Below are positions 8,897-17,374 of a stretch of 64,000 nt of DNA, piece by piece. Under the pieces are notes generated by a model that was given only the letters and a program-made list of their open reading frames with translations, had not been told where the DNA came from and made no database searches. This stretch comes from Streptomyces sp. NBC_00236 (GTDB lineage Bacteria > Actinomycetota > Actinomycetes > Streptomycetales > Streptomycetaceae). The stretch lies in contig NZ_CP108100.1 in NCBI RefSeq assembly GCF_036195045.1, positions 6,448,001 through 6,512,000 of the forward strand, given 5' to 3'. Each line of letters opens with the position of its first letter. Positions within the stretch are counted from its first letter, which is position 1. The translations under genes were made by a program, and so were the position numbers.

Positions 8897-9793
8897 ATGA
8901 CCGAATCCGCTTCCGACCCGCGCTTCGAACGCGCCCTTGCCAGCCTGCGTGGCCTCTCCGTGGGGGACGCCCTGGGCTCCCAGTTCTTCGTGCCCGCCAA
9001 CTATCCGCTCCTGAAGGACCGCTCCCTGCCCCCCGGGCCCTGGCAGTGGACCGATGACACCGAGATGGCCGCCTCGGTGCTGGCCGTGCTGCGGAAGCAC
9101 GGCCGTATCGACCAGGACGCGCTCGCGCACTCCTTCGCGGTGCACCACGATTTCGACCGGGGCTACGGCCCCGCCGTGAACCGCCTGCTCAGGCTGGTCC
9201 GGGAAGGCGGGGACTGGCGCGAACTGGCCTCCGCGCTCTTCCAGGGCCAGGGCTCGTGGGGCAACGGCTCGTCGATGCGCATCGCACCGCTCGGCGCCTG
9301 GTACGCGGACGACCCCGAGCAGGCCACGCACCAGGCCGAGATCTCCTCGTACACCACGCATCAGCACCGGGAAGCCGTCGTCGGTGCCATGGCGGTCGCG
9401 GCGGCCGCCTCGCTAGCGGCGTCGCCCACAGGCCCGCCGACGCCGGCGGATCTTCTGGACGGCGTGATCGCGCTCGTGCCGCGCAGCGCTGTCGGCGCCG
9501 GGCTGCGCAGGGCCCGCGACATGCTGGACTACAAGGACGCGGGCACGGTCGCCGCGGTCCTCGGCAACGGGCGCCGCACGAGCGCGCACGACACGGTTCC
9601 CTTCGCTCTCTGGTCAGCGGCCCGCAGTCTCGGCGATTTCGAGCAGGCCTTCTGGGTGACCGCCCAGGCGGGCGGAGACGTCGACACGACGTGCGCGATC
9701 GTCGGCGGAGTGGTGGCGTCGGGTGCGGCGGGCGCCCCACCGGCGGAGTGGACGGCCCGGACGGAAGAGCTGCCGGAATGGATGACGCGGTAG
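8897..9793 (+). CDS. ADP-ribosylglycohydrolase family protein
   Basis: The family removes ADP-ribose from proteins or small molecules, as DraG does for nitrogenase reductase, using two Mg2+ ions. The N-terminal GLSVGDALGSQFF, the metal-binding WTDDTEMA and the C-terminal GGDVDTTCAIVGG are the hallmark motifs, and the acidic ligands are intact. The ATG at 8897 gives about 298 residues; a GTG at 8888 is in frame. TAGAGT ends seven bases before the ATG, so initiation may be leaderless. The last codons form the first copy of a tandem repeat that continues downstream. The substrate is not predictable. Confidence 0.88.
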   Translation: MTESASDPRFERALASLRGLSVGDALGSQFFVPANYPLLKDRSLPPGPWQWTDDTEMAASVLAVLRKHGRIDQDALAHSFAVHHDFDRGYGPAVNRLLRLVREGGDWRELASALFQGQGSWGNGSSMRIAPLGAWYADDPEQATHQAEISSYTTHQHREAVVGAMAVAAAASLAASPTGPPTPADLLDGVIALVPRSAVGAGLRRARDMLDYKDAGTVAAVLGNGRRTSAHDTVPFALWSAARSLGDFEQAFWVTAQAGGDVDTTCAIVGGVVASGAAGAPPAEWTARTEELPEWMTR

Positions 9794-9972
9794 GCCGCTG
9801 TCCGCTCCGGATGACGTGACGGGCCGTTTTCGGCTCCGTAGATCACGTGACGGGCGGTCTTCCCCTCCGGACCGGATGACATGACGGGCCGCCTTTCGCG
9901 CCGCAGTGGATGATGCGCGAGGCTGCCTTCCCGTCGCCCGGCCGGATGGCCGGGCAGGCTGTCTTCGGCGCC
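9780..9972. repeat. Six degenerate 29-bp repeats spanning the end of the glycohydrolase gene
   Basis: Units start at 9780, 9809, 9840, 9874, 9908 and 9944, each 29 bp, with spacers of 0, 2, 5, 5 and 7 bp. The shared pattern is roughly GGATGACgtGACGGGCcG followed by a pyrimidine-rich half ending in TCC or GCC. The first unit contains the last codons and stop codon of the upstream gene. Divergence increases downstream. The repeats fill more than half of the 355-bp spacer before the DUF4173 gene. Confidence 0.75.
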
Positions 9973-10050
9973 CGACTGTCACGGAACTGCCACAGCGTTG
10001 CCCCGCACGGCTGAGAGTCGTCACCGGGGGTTACTCTTTCGGCCACGCCG

Positions 10051-10073
10051 CCCACGGTGATCATCACGGTGGG
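10051..10073. promoter_or_regulatory. Imperfect 23-bp palindrome upstream of the DUF4173 gene
   Basis: CCCAC and GTGAT on the left are mirrored by ATCAC and GTGGG on the right, with mismatches only at the centre and two single positions. It sits about 75 bp before the start codon and could be an operator. No regulator is identified. Confidence 0.35.
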
Positions 10074-10148
10074 TGTGCACCGAATGAGACGCCGGGGGGC
10101 CGCGCTGCCCAGGGCTCGCGCGAGCGGATCCCGGTGGGGAGGGGTCCC

Positions 10149-12062
10149 GTGTCAGATCACACGCCAGAATCACCCCGGCCGGAGCCTGCGCCCCGGACAC
10201 CGGACGCTGCCGAGCCGGTGCCGGTGCCGGAGGCTCCGGCAGCGGGGGAGGCCGAGCCGGCCGGTATATCCCGGCCCGAGGACGTTGCCGGGGTGCCGTC
10301 GGCCGGTACGTCCCGGCCCGACGTCACTGGTGCCGGGCCGGCAGGTGCCTCCCGGTCCGACGACGCCGGTGGTGCCTCGCCGGGAGGTACGGCGAATGGA
10401 CCCGCCGGAGCCCCGCAGCCGCCTGCGGGACCCGCGGTCCCCCAGCCGCGCGACACCGGGCCGCAGCCTCCGAAGACCCCGGCCTACGCGCAGCAGGCGA
10501 GGCCTCCGCAGGCCAACCCGTGGGGGTACCCCAAGCCGGCGCCCTCGGAACTCTCTCGGCTCCGCCCGGTCAAGCCGGGAGCCATTCCGGTAGCCACGCT
10601 CTGGGCCGTACTCGCCACCGGACTGCTCAGCGCCCTGCTGCTCGGCGAGGGCATCGGCCTGAATCTGCTCTTCGTGGCGGTCCCCGCAGCGCTCGCGGCC
10701 TACTTCACTGCCCGTGCGGCGGGCCGACGGCTGCGCCCCTGGACCGCAGTCTGGGCGGTCGGCGGGCTGGCCCTGCTCGTCGTTCCGGCACTCCGCGACG
10801 CCGGCTGGCCGAGCTTCCTCGCCATCGTGTCCGCGTTCGCGCTCGGGTCACTCGCGCTGCACGGCAGCCGCGGCTGGCTCGGGATGTTCCTCGGTTCACT
10901 GGGGCTGCTCACATCCGTCGCCGAGTCGCTCGGCTGGGGCGCCCGGGGTGTCCGTGACCGGATGGCGGGCTCCCGGGGGCGCTGGGGTGTGGTCTTCCGG
11001 TCCACGGTCGTGGCGGCCGTCCTGCTCATTGTGTTCGGAGCGCTCTTCGCCAGCGCCGACGCGGCGTTCGCGGATGTGCTCGGCAGCCTGATGCCCGATG
11101 TCTCCGTCGGTGACAGCCCGTGGCGGCTCTTCCTCGGCGTGCTCGGTCTCGTCGGCGCGCTCGCCGCCGCGTACACCGCAGCCGCCCCCGTGCGCTGGGA
11201 CGGTCTGACGGTCCGTCCGGGAAAGGCGCGCGGCCGCCTGGAATGGGCCCTGCCGCTGGTCGTTCTGAACCTGCTCTTCGCCGCCTTTCTCGCCATTCAG
11301 CTCACGGTGCTGCTCGGCGGGTACGACAAGGTGATGGCCGAGACCGACCTCAGCTACTCCCAGTACGCCCGCGAGGGGTTCTGGCAGCTGCTCTGGGCCA
11401 CGCTGCTCACCCTGTTGGTCATCGCGCTCGCGCTGCGCTGGGCGCCGCGCGGCGGAGCACGCGACCGTACGCTCGTCCGCGGCGTGCTCGGTACCCTGTG
11501 CCTGCTCACGCTCGTCGTCGTCGCCTCCGCGCTTCGGCGCATGGACCTCTACGTCGACGCGTACGGCCTGACCAGGCTGCGGATCTCCGTGGCGGCGGTC
11601 GAGCTGTGGCTCGGCGTGGTCCTCGTGCTGATCATGGCGGCCGGGGCCTTCGGCGCGAAGATGCTGCCGCGGGCCGTCGTGGCGAGCGCGGCCGTCGGCG
11701 TCCTGGCGTTCGGGCTCATTTCGCCCGACGGCCTGATCGCGGAGCAGAACGTCGCGCGCTACGACCGCCATCACTCGATCGACGTCGAGTACCTCCGCGG
11801 CCTCTCGGCCGATGCGGTGCCGGCCCTCGACACCCTCCCGGAGCCCCTGCGCTCCTGCGCGCTGGAGGAGATCCAGCGGTCGCTGCGGAGCTCGGACGAG
11901 CCCTGGTACGCCACGAGCTGGGGCGAGGCGAGGGCCCGTGACATCCTCGGGGACTGGGATCCCGGCTACCGCACGAGGGACTGCAGCGGTCTCGACTCAG
12001 GGGACAACGGGAGTGAACGCGGCCACGTGGACGATCCGTACGACCCCTACGACCCGTACTGA
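10149..12062 (+). CDS. DUF4173 (DUF4153-like) polytopic membrane protein
   Basis: The 637-residue protein has a Pro/Ala/Gly-rich cytosolic N-terminus (about residues 1-140) followed by some ten or more hydrophobic segments. The C-terminal part carries ARYDRHHSIDVEYLRGLSADAVPAL, a conserved soluble block seen in this family. The protein ends in a DPYDPYDPY repeat. Function is unknown. The GTG at 10149 has GGGGAGGGG at the right distance. It is followed by a perfect terminator hairpin, so it is probably monocistronic. The family is well supported; any activity would be speculation. Confidence 0.82.
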   Translation: MSDHTPESPRPEPAPRTPDAAEPVPVPEAPAAGEAEPAGISRPEDVAGVPSAGTSRPDVTGAGPAGASRSDDAGGASPGGTANGPAGAPQPPAGPAVPQPRDTGPQPPKTPAYAQQARPPQANPWGYPKPAPSELSRLRPVKPGAIPVATLWAVLATGLLSALLLGEGIGLNLLFVAVPAALAAYFTARAAGRRLRPWTAVWAVGGLALLVVPALRDAGWPSFLAIVSAFALGSLALHGSRGWLGMFLGSLGLLTSVAESLGWGARGVRDRMAGSRGRWGVVFRSTVVAAVLLIVFGALFASADAAFADVLGSLMPDVSVGDSPWRLFLGVLGLVGALAAAYTAAAPVRWDGLTVRPGKARGRLEWALPLVVLNLLFAAFLAIQLTVLLGGYDKVMAETDLSYSQYAREGFWQLLWATLLTLLVIALALRWAPRGGARDRTLVRGVLGTLCLLTLVVVASALRRMDLYVDAYGLTRLRISVAAVELWLGVVLVLIMAAGAFGAKMLPRAVVASAAVGVLAFGLISPDGLIAEQNVARYDRHHSIDVEYLRGLSADAVPALDTLPEPLRSCALEEIQRSLRSSDEPWYATSWGEARARDILGDWDPGYRTRDCSGLDSGDNGSERGHVDDPYDPYDPY

Positions 12063-12082
12063 TCGCCGTAGCACATCGCACC

Positions 12083-12118
12083 GGAAGCGGACCGTCCCCT
12101 CGGGGACGGTCCGCTTCC
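12083..12118 (+). terminator. Terminator after the DUF4173 gene
   Basis: Perfect 17-bp arms at 12083-12099 and 12102-12118 with a two-base gap at the centre. It is located 21 bp after the stop codon. Partial copies of TCCGCTTCCGT follow downstream. Confidence 0.85.
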
Positions 12119-12277
12119 GTTCGTACGTGGTCCGCTTCCGTACGTACGGGTTCCAGTGACGCCGTTCCCGGCGGCGCGGGGGCTCGTCCGTACCCGCGAG
12201 CCACTGCGGGGCGGCCGACGGCACGCGCTGCGGCAGCCGAGGTTCGCGCCGTCGGGCACACCTTGACCGACGCAGTA

Positions 12278-13831
12278 CTAGGCCGCCGGCCCCGCTGCCG
12301 CCGCCTTTCCGCTCAGCGCCTCCAGGTCGCTCTTCCGAACCCGGATCACCACCAGGGCGGTCAGCAGGGCGAGTCCTGCCATGGCCACCGCGGCGAGGAA
12401 CGCGGTCGAGATGCCCTGGGAGAGAACCGCGTGACCCCAGCTCCCGGGCAGCTCCTGCGTCTTGGCGAACTCGGCCTTCTGTTCCGGAGACGCCTGCGCC
12501 AGGAACTGCGGAACCTGCTTCTCCGCCTCGTTGCGGCTCGCCGTACCGAAGACCGTGACCAGAATGGAGAGCCCCAGCGAACCCCCCACCTGCTGGCTCG
12601 CGTTGAGCAGGCTGGAGGCGGCCCCCGCCTCGTGCTGGGCGACTCCGGAGACCGCGGTCAGTGTGAGGGTCACGAAGTTCAGCCCCATGCCGAAGCCGAA
12701 GATGAGCATCGGGCCCAGGACGCCGGACAGATAGCTGCTGTCGGGGGAGATGAACGTGAGCCAGAGCAGGCCCACGCCGGTGAACGCCGAGCCCGTGACC
12801 ATGAACGGCTTGGGGCCGAGCACCGGAAGGAACCGTTGCGAGAGCCCCGCTCCCATGATGATCGCGACGGTCACGGGCAGGAACGCCAGGCCCGACTCGA
12901 TGGGGCTGTACGCCAGCACGTTCTGCACGAACAGCACGATGAAGAAGAACATGCCGAACATGGCCGCGGCCAGACTGAGCATGATCACGTACGTGCCGGA
13001 ACGGTTGCGGTCGGCGAACATCCGCAGCGGAGTGATCGGTTCCTTGGCGCGCATCTCGATGAGGACGAACGAGGCGAGCAGGATCACCGCGGCGCCGAAC
13101 GAAGCCAGGGTCACGGAGTCCCGCCAGCCCTCCTCGGAGGCCCGGATGAATCCGTACACGAGCGAGGCCATGCCAAGGGTCGAGGTCATGGCCCCCGAGA
13201 TGTCGAAGCGGCCAGGGTGCTTCTCGGACTCGTTGATGTACAGCGGCGCCAGGACGGCGATCAGTACGCCGATCGGCACGTTGACGAAGAAGACCCAGCG
13301 CCAGTCGAGCCATTCGGTGAGCAGCCCGCCCGCCAGCAGGCCGATCGCCCCGCCCCCCGCGGACACCGCGGCGAAGACGCCGAACGCGCGGTTGCGCTCC
13401 GGACCTTCCGGGAACGTGGTGGTGATCAGGGCCAGGGAGGTCGGTGAGGCGATGGCGCCACCGATGCCCTGGAGCGCGCGCGCCGCGAGCAATTGCCAGG
13501 GCTCCTGGGCGAATCCGCCCAGCAGCGAGGCCAGCGTGAAGACCAGGATGCCCGTCATGAAGACGCGACGGCGGCCGAGGATGTCCCCGGCCCGCCCGCC
13601 GAGCAGCAGCAGACCGCCGAAGGTGAGCGTGTAGGCGCTGAGGACCCAGGAGAGATCGGTGGTCGAGAAACTGAGCGCATCCTGGATGTGTGGGAGGGCG
13701 ATGTTGACGATCGTGGAATCGAGCACAACCATCAACTGACAGGCGGCGATAACGGCCAGGGCGATCCCCGGGCGGCCCTGCCTTCGCGCCGCGCCCGGTG
13801 CGTTCCGTGCTTCTAGCTGAGAGGTTGTCAC
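12278..13831 (-). CDS. MFS drug exporter, DHA2 (14-TM, EmrB/QacA) family
   Basis: This 517-residue integral membrane protein is predicted to export drugs by proton antiport. Motif C-like LMVVLDSTIVNIALP in the first helix, GGRAGDILGRRRVF (motif A) between helices 2 and 3, and LLAARALQGIGGAIASP (motif B) fit DHA2 transporters. About 14 hydrophobic segments are present. The GTG start at 13831 has GGGGGA upstream. It is divergent from a tetR gene, and the spacer holds two AGTGAACG-type operators, so TetR almost certainly controls it. Substrate is unknown. Confidence 0.92.
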   Translation of the reverse strand: MTTSQLEARNAPGAARRQGRPGIALAVIAACQLMVVLDSTIVNIALPHIQDALSFSTTDLSWVLSAYTLTFGGLLLLGGRAGDILGRRRVFMTGILVFTLASLLGGFAQEPWQLLAARALQGIGGAIASPTSLALITTTFPEGPERNRAFGVFAAVSAGGGAIGLLAGGLLTEWLDWRWVFFVNVPIGVLIAVLAPLYINESEKHPGRFDISGAMTSTLGMASLVYGFIRASEEGWRDSVTLASFGAAVILLASFVLIEMRAKEPITPLRMFADRNRSGTYVIMLSLAAAMFGMFFFIVLFVQNVLAYSPIESGLAFLPVTVAIIMGAGLSQRFLPVLGPKPFMVTGSAFTGVGLLWLTFISPDSSYLSGVLGPMLIFGFGMGLNFVTLTLTAVSGVAQHEAGAASSLLNASQQVGGSLGLSILVTVFGTASRNEAEKQVPQFLAQASPEQKAEFAKTQELPGSWGHAVLSQGISTAFLAAVAMAGLALLTALVVIRVRKSDLEALSGKAAAAGPAA

Positions 13832-13854
13832 TATGGGTCCCCCACAAGTGAATT

Positions 13855-13874
13855 AGTGAACGGATCCGTTCACT
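13855..13874. promoter_or_regulatory. TetR operator 1
   Basis: AGTGAACGGATCCGTTCACT is a perfect 20-bp palindrome, 24 bp before the MFS start codon. It shares AGTGAACG-N4-CGTTCACT with operator 2. Confidence 0.82.
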
Positions 13875-13899
13875 GTCGCGTCAACGTTAGTGAGTCCCC

Positions 13900-13925
13900 T
13901 TCAGTGAACGCAAGCGTTCACTGAA
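13900..13925. promoter_or_regulatory. TetR operator 2
   Basis: Twelve-base perfect arms (TTCAGTGAACGC and its complement) flank a central AA. The centre is 48 bp from that of operator 1, and both sites lie between the divergent MFS and tetR genes. Confidence 0.82.
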
Positions 13926-14086
13926 TCCTTCGTTGGCGTGCCGTGTCCGTATCCGCCGTCCCGGCCGGGACCTGCTCAGTCCCGCGCCGATCCGTTGCGA
14001 CGCCCGCTCTGCCACTGACCGCCCGGTCCCGAGCGCCGGCCGGCCGGCGTGGGCGTACCGACCTGTCCCGATGGAGAGAGAAGCTC

Positions 14087-14713
14087 ATGGTTACTTCGCG
14101 ATCGGCAGCCGCCGCCCGGCAGCCGGTGGTGTCCCTGAGGCGCCGTGGACCCGTACTGGAACGCGCGATCCTCGACGCAGCGCTGGAGCGGCTGAGTACG
14201 GTCGGCTGGAGCGCGCTGACGATGGAGGGCGTCGCGGCGGGCGCGCAGACCGGCAAGGCCGCGATCTACCGGCGATGGTCCTCCAAGGAGGACCTGGTCG
14301 CGGAAGCGCTGCGCAGTGCCCTTCCGGCGATCGGTGACGCGCCGGACTACGGGAACATCCGCGAGGACCTCTACCAGCTGTGCTGCCGGCTCCGTGACGC
14401 CATGCTCTCCAAGTCGGGCGCCGCGCTGCGCGCCGTCCTTCACGAATGTGACGCGGACACGGCGGAACGGTTCCAGTCGGTGATCCTGAGCGGAGTGATC
14501 GGGCCGACGACCGCTCTCATCAGAGAAGTCGTGAGCAGGGGGGTCGACCGCGGTGAGGTGCGCGCCGATGCGCTGCGCGGGCTCGCCTTCGACGTCATTC
14601 CCGCGATGATGATGTATCGCAGCAAGGTGTGCGGAAGCGAATGGACGGATCGGGACATCGCCGACCTGATCGATCAGGTCGCGGTGCCGTTCTTCAGCGC
14701 CGGCCCCCGCTGA
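14087..14713 (+). CDS. TetR/AcrR-family repressor of the adjacent exporter
   Basis: This 208-residue protein has the TetR N-terminal helix-turn-helix: ERAILDAALERLSTVGWSALTMEGVAAGAQTGKAAIYRRWSSKEDLV holds it, with the recognition helix near TGKAAIYRRW. The C-terminal ligand-binding domain resembles the TetR_C branch with EVVSRGVDRGEVR. The ATG at 14087 has GAGAGAGAAG upstream. A longer frame exists but would run over operator 2. Gene order and the two palindromes indicate control of the divergent MFS exporter and probably of itself. The inducer is unknown. Confidence 0.93.
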   Translation: MVTSRSAAAARQPVVSLRRRGPVLERAILDAALERLSTVGWSALTMEGVAAGAQTGKAAIYRRWSSKEDLVAEALRSALPAIGDAPDYGNIREDLYQLCCRLRDAMLSKSGAALRAVLHECDADTAERFQSVILSGVIGPTTALIREVVSRGVDRGEVRADALRGLAFDVIPAMMMYRSKVCGSEWTDRDIADLIDQVAVPFFSAGPR

Positions 14714-14757
14714 GCGTCCGCCGCCGGGCCGCGCGGCCGCTCTCGTGCGAGCGCTTC

Positions 14758-14795
14758 CCGTCTCCGTCCGGTGACCCGCAGCCGGACGGAGACGG
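14758..14795 (+). terminator. Terminator after tetR
   Basis: Perfect 14-bp arms at 14758-14771 and 14782-14795 with a ten-base loop, 45 bp past the tetR stop and ahead of the rnhB promoter. Confidence 0.75.
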
Positions 14796-14852
14796 TCCAG
14801 GTACGCCCCGGGGTGTTGTCGGCGTCCCCATCGGCGTACGCTGGCTGGCGCC

Positions 14853-15563
14853 ATGCCGTACGAACCACCCACGCACACCGTCGAGCGCTCACTGCGCGCC
14901 ACCACCGGTGCCAAGACCGTCGCCGGTGTCGACGAGGTCGGACGCGGAGCGTGGGCGGGACCGGTCACCGTGTGTGCCGCGGTCACCGGCCTCCGTAAGC
15001 CTCCCCCCGGACTCACCGACTCCAAGCTGATCAGCCCGAAGCGCCGCGCGGAACTCGCGCCGCTGCTGGAGCGCTGGGTCACCGCGTACGCCCTCGGTGA
15101 CGCCACACCGCAGGAGATCGACGAGCTCGGCATGACCGCAGCGCTCCGGCTCGCCGCCGTGCGGGCCCTGGAAGCGCTGCCGGTGCGGCCCGACGCGGTG
15201 ATCCTGGACGGCAAACACGACTACCTGGGCCTGCCCTGGCGGGTGCGTACGGTCATCAAGGGCGACCAGTCCTGCATCGCGGTTGCCGCGGCCTCGGTGA
15301 TCGCGAAGGTCCGCAGGGATGCCGTGATGGCCGAACTGGGCGCGGAATCCGGTGAGTACGCGGACTTCGCCTTCGGCGCCAACGCCGGCTACCCGTCCCC
15401 TGTGCACAGGGCCGCGCTGGAGGAGCGGGGCCCCACGGCCCATCACCGCCTCTCGTGGTCCTACCTCGACGCGCTGCCCAGGTGGCAGCACCTCAAGAAG
15501 GTCCGCTTCTCCGCCGAGGCGGCCGCACTGGAAAGCGGGGGCCAGCTCGGCTTCGACTTCTGA
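14853..15563 (+). CDS. rnhB: Ribonuclease HII
   Basis: RNase HII nicks RNA within RNA-DNA hybrids and removes misincorporated ribonucleotides. The 236-residue product shows [16 protein letters not shown] with the first two catalytic acids, then [22 protein letters not shown] (third aspartate) and [16 protein letters not shown] (fourth aspartate and lysine). All are intact. The ATG at 14853 lies ten bases after TACGCT (14837-14842), with TTGTCG 15 bp before that, so the leader would be very short. It is followed by an unrecognised gene on the same strand. Confidence 0.96.
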   Translation: MPYEPPTHTVERSLRATTGAKTVAGVDEVGRGAWAGPVTVCAAVTGLRKPPPGLTDSKLISPKRRAELAPLLERWVTAYALGDATPQEIDELGMTAALRLAAVRALEALPVRPDAVILDGKHDYLGLPWRVRTVIKGDQSCIAVAAASVIAKVRRDAVMAELGAESGEYADFAFGANAGYPSPVHRAALEERGPTAHHRLSWSYLDALPRWQHLKKVRFSAEAAALESGGQLGFDF

Positions 15564-15623
15564 TCGCGCACATGTGCCCACCCGCCGGTGCTTCGCGCAT
15601 CGGCGTTTGATAGACAACCACCC

Positions 15624-16244
15624 ATGCCTCTCATCCCCGAGGAGCCTCAGATTCACGAGAGCGTCCAGGGTCCCCGCGCAACCACGGCCACCGGCCGTAC
15701 CGCGTCGACCCCTCGTCCCGTACCCGGTCCGCGTTCCGCGGCCATGCCGCGCCCCGGTCGTCCGGGTCCCGGCCCCGCGAGGCCCGCGCCCCCGGCGCCG
15801 CGCCCGCACTCCACCTCCGGCCAGCCCCAGGCGGCCCGTCCGGAGAATCGTTCCGCACCCCAGCTCCAGGTGATCCCCGCCTCGGCCGACGGTGCGCTGG
15901 ATGCCGCCGACGAGGCGGTGGATCTGCTGCTCGACTCCGGTCGTGCGCCCGGCGACATCCTGGTACTCACCACCGGTGAGCAGCACCCGTGGGCGACGCA
16001 CGAGCTCTCCTTCGGCGAGGCTGCCTACTGGGCCCAGCACGAAGCGGGCGAGGACGTGTTCTTCGCCGGCGCCGCTGCGGTGGACCGGGTGAAGCCGCGG
16101 CCGGTGGTGATCATCGCGGTCAACGGTGCCGACGACGGCACCGCCGAGCGCGTGCTGACGGCGGCACAGGGCCGTGCCGGAGCCCTGCTGATCGTCTGCG
16201 GCGATCCGCAGCGGATCAACGCCGTGCTCGGCGCGGGTGTCTGA
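15624..16244 (+). CDS. Conserved protein of unknown function with Pro-rich N-terminus
   Basis: I do not recognise this 206-residue product. The first 80 residues are low complexity, rich in Pro, Arg and Ala. The C-terminal 120 residues contain DAADEAVDLLLDSGRAPGDILVLTTG and PVVIIAVNG, which read like an alternating alpha/beta fold. They weakly recall the C-terminal lobe of UvrD-type helicases, but no motor motifs are complete. The ATG at 15624 follows TAGACA by seven bases with no ribosome site, so it may be leaderless. Its last codons are the first copy of a 40-bp tandem repeat. Confidence 0.65.
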   Translation: MPLIPEEPQIHESVQGPRATTATGRTASTPRPVPGPRSAAMPRPGRPGPGPARPAPPAPRPHSTSGQPQAARPENRSAPQLQVIPASADGALDAADEAVDLLLDSGRAPGDILVLTTGEQHPWATHELSFGEAAYWAQHEAGEDVFFAGAAAVDRVKPRPVVIIAVNGADDGTAERVLTAAQGRAGALLIVCGDPQRINAVLGAGV

Positions 16245-16388
16245 GCCCGAGCGGATGTGACGTGGCACCGGCGCGGGTGTCCGGGCCGGCGCCGATGTGA
16301 CGTGGTACCGGCGCGAGTGTCCGGGCCGGCGCCGATGTGACGTGGCACCGGGCGTAAGTGCCCGGCCGGAGCGGGTCGATGATCTGAT
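16229..16388. repeat. Tandem 40-bp repeat overlapping the end of the upstream gene
   Basis: Units at 16229-16268, 16269-16308, 16309-16348 and a degenerate 16349-16388 have an exact 40-bp period. The second and third units differ at only two positions. The first unit encodes the last codons and stop of the preceding gene. The core is CGGCGCGGGTGTCCGGGCC plus GATGTGACGTGG. Confidence 0.88.
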
Positions 16389-16526
16389 GCGCTCCGGCTC
16401 GTGCAGGTGCGTTGTGCTCCGGCCCGGACGCCGGAGCCACGGTCCTGCCGCCCCATGGCGACCCGGCTGCCCGTGAGGGTGGCCGGGTCGCCACGGGGCG
16501 GGTCAGCGAGCCACCCACGGCCCGGG

Positions 16527-17156
16527 TCAGCGAGCCGCGGTGCGATGCAGTGCCTGGGCCGCACCGCCGCCGGTGCGCACCGGACCGGGATCCTGGTCCA
16601 CTGCGGCGTCGGAGAGGGAGGCAGGCTGTGACGTGGAGTTGGGGCGACGGCCGCCGCGGCCCTCCCCGAGCACCTGCCAGCCGCCGCGGGTCAGCGTGAT
16701 GTACGCGCCGCACCGCAGCCCATGCAGGGTGCAGGCATCCCGCAACCCCCACATCCAGGCCCCGTCCTCCTCCGTCCAACGCTCGTCCCCCTCGCGGCAG
16801 TAGAGCAGTACCGCGGTACGCACGGGGGTACGGCGGCGAAGATCGTGCGGGATCACCCGGCGCAGGTGGGCCAGCAGGGCGTTACGGAATTCCCAGCCGT
16901 CCGCCGTCACCGAACGACGGGCGAACGAGGCGCTGGCCGTCAGACGTTCCTCGTGGTCGAGCACAGCGACGACTGCGGTCTGCGGGGTCGGCCGATGCCT
17001 TGAGTGCAGGCCGCTGACCACCTCGCGCGGGCTGCGCAGCAGCGGTATGCCCGCTGCCGCCCACTCCGCCGGTTCGAGCATTCTGGCAAGGCGGTTGGCG
17101 GAGTCTGTGGCCGGCGACATCGAAGTGGCTGCGGACGGAGCGAATCCGAAGGTCAC
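16527..17156 (-). CDS. Conserved protein of unknown function near recQ
   Basis: I cannot assign this 209-residue product to a named family. It contains SANRLARMLEPAEWAAAGIPLLRSPREVV, AVVAVLDHEERLTASASFARRSVT, and TAVLLYCREGDERWTEEDGAWMWGLRDACTLHG, suggesting an alpha/beta domain with a conserved Cys/Trp-rich strand. The C-terminus is low complexity. The GTG at 17156 has a strong GGGAGG site, which decides the start against a longer frame. It lies downstream of recQ on the same strand with a 218-bp gap. It is presumably cytosolic: no signal or membrane segment is visible. Confidence 0.6.
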   Translation of the reverse strand: MTFGFAPSAATSMSPATDSANRLARMLEPAEWAAAGIPLLRSPREVVSGLHSRHRPTPQTAVVAVLDHEERLTASASFARRSVTADGWEFRNALLAHLRRVIPHDLRRRTPVRTAVLLYCREGDERWTEEDGAWMWGLRDACTLHGLRCGAYITLTRGGWQVLGEGRGGRRPNSTSQPASLSDAAVDQDPGPVRTGGGAAQALHRTAAR

Positions 17157-17374
17157 GGTCCTCCCTTCGCATACGCGCCCACGATGCGGGCAGAGTCGGG
17201 TGAGGGCGCGCCGCGGCACAGCCCTTCCGGGCCCGCGAAAAGACCGTGCGGGGAGCGAGTCCAATTCTTCCTGGCGTATCGGCAGGCGGCAACGAGCAAT
17301 TGGCACAGCTGACGGTAATCAGCTGGAATGACACGGATATCCCTGCCCAGTCCGGCACCGGATGACGCCACCCG

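Noticed and set aside
9780..9972. CRISPR array made of the 29-bp units
   Set aside because: Spacers are 0-7 bp, units diverge strongly and no cas genes are near. It is a degenerate tandem repeat.
12263..13447. Long plus-strand frame opposite the MFS gene
   Set aside because: Composition is Arg/Glu/His/Gln-rich and low complexity, typical of antisense to a GC-rich coding gene. The MFS frame has clear membrane segments.
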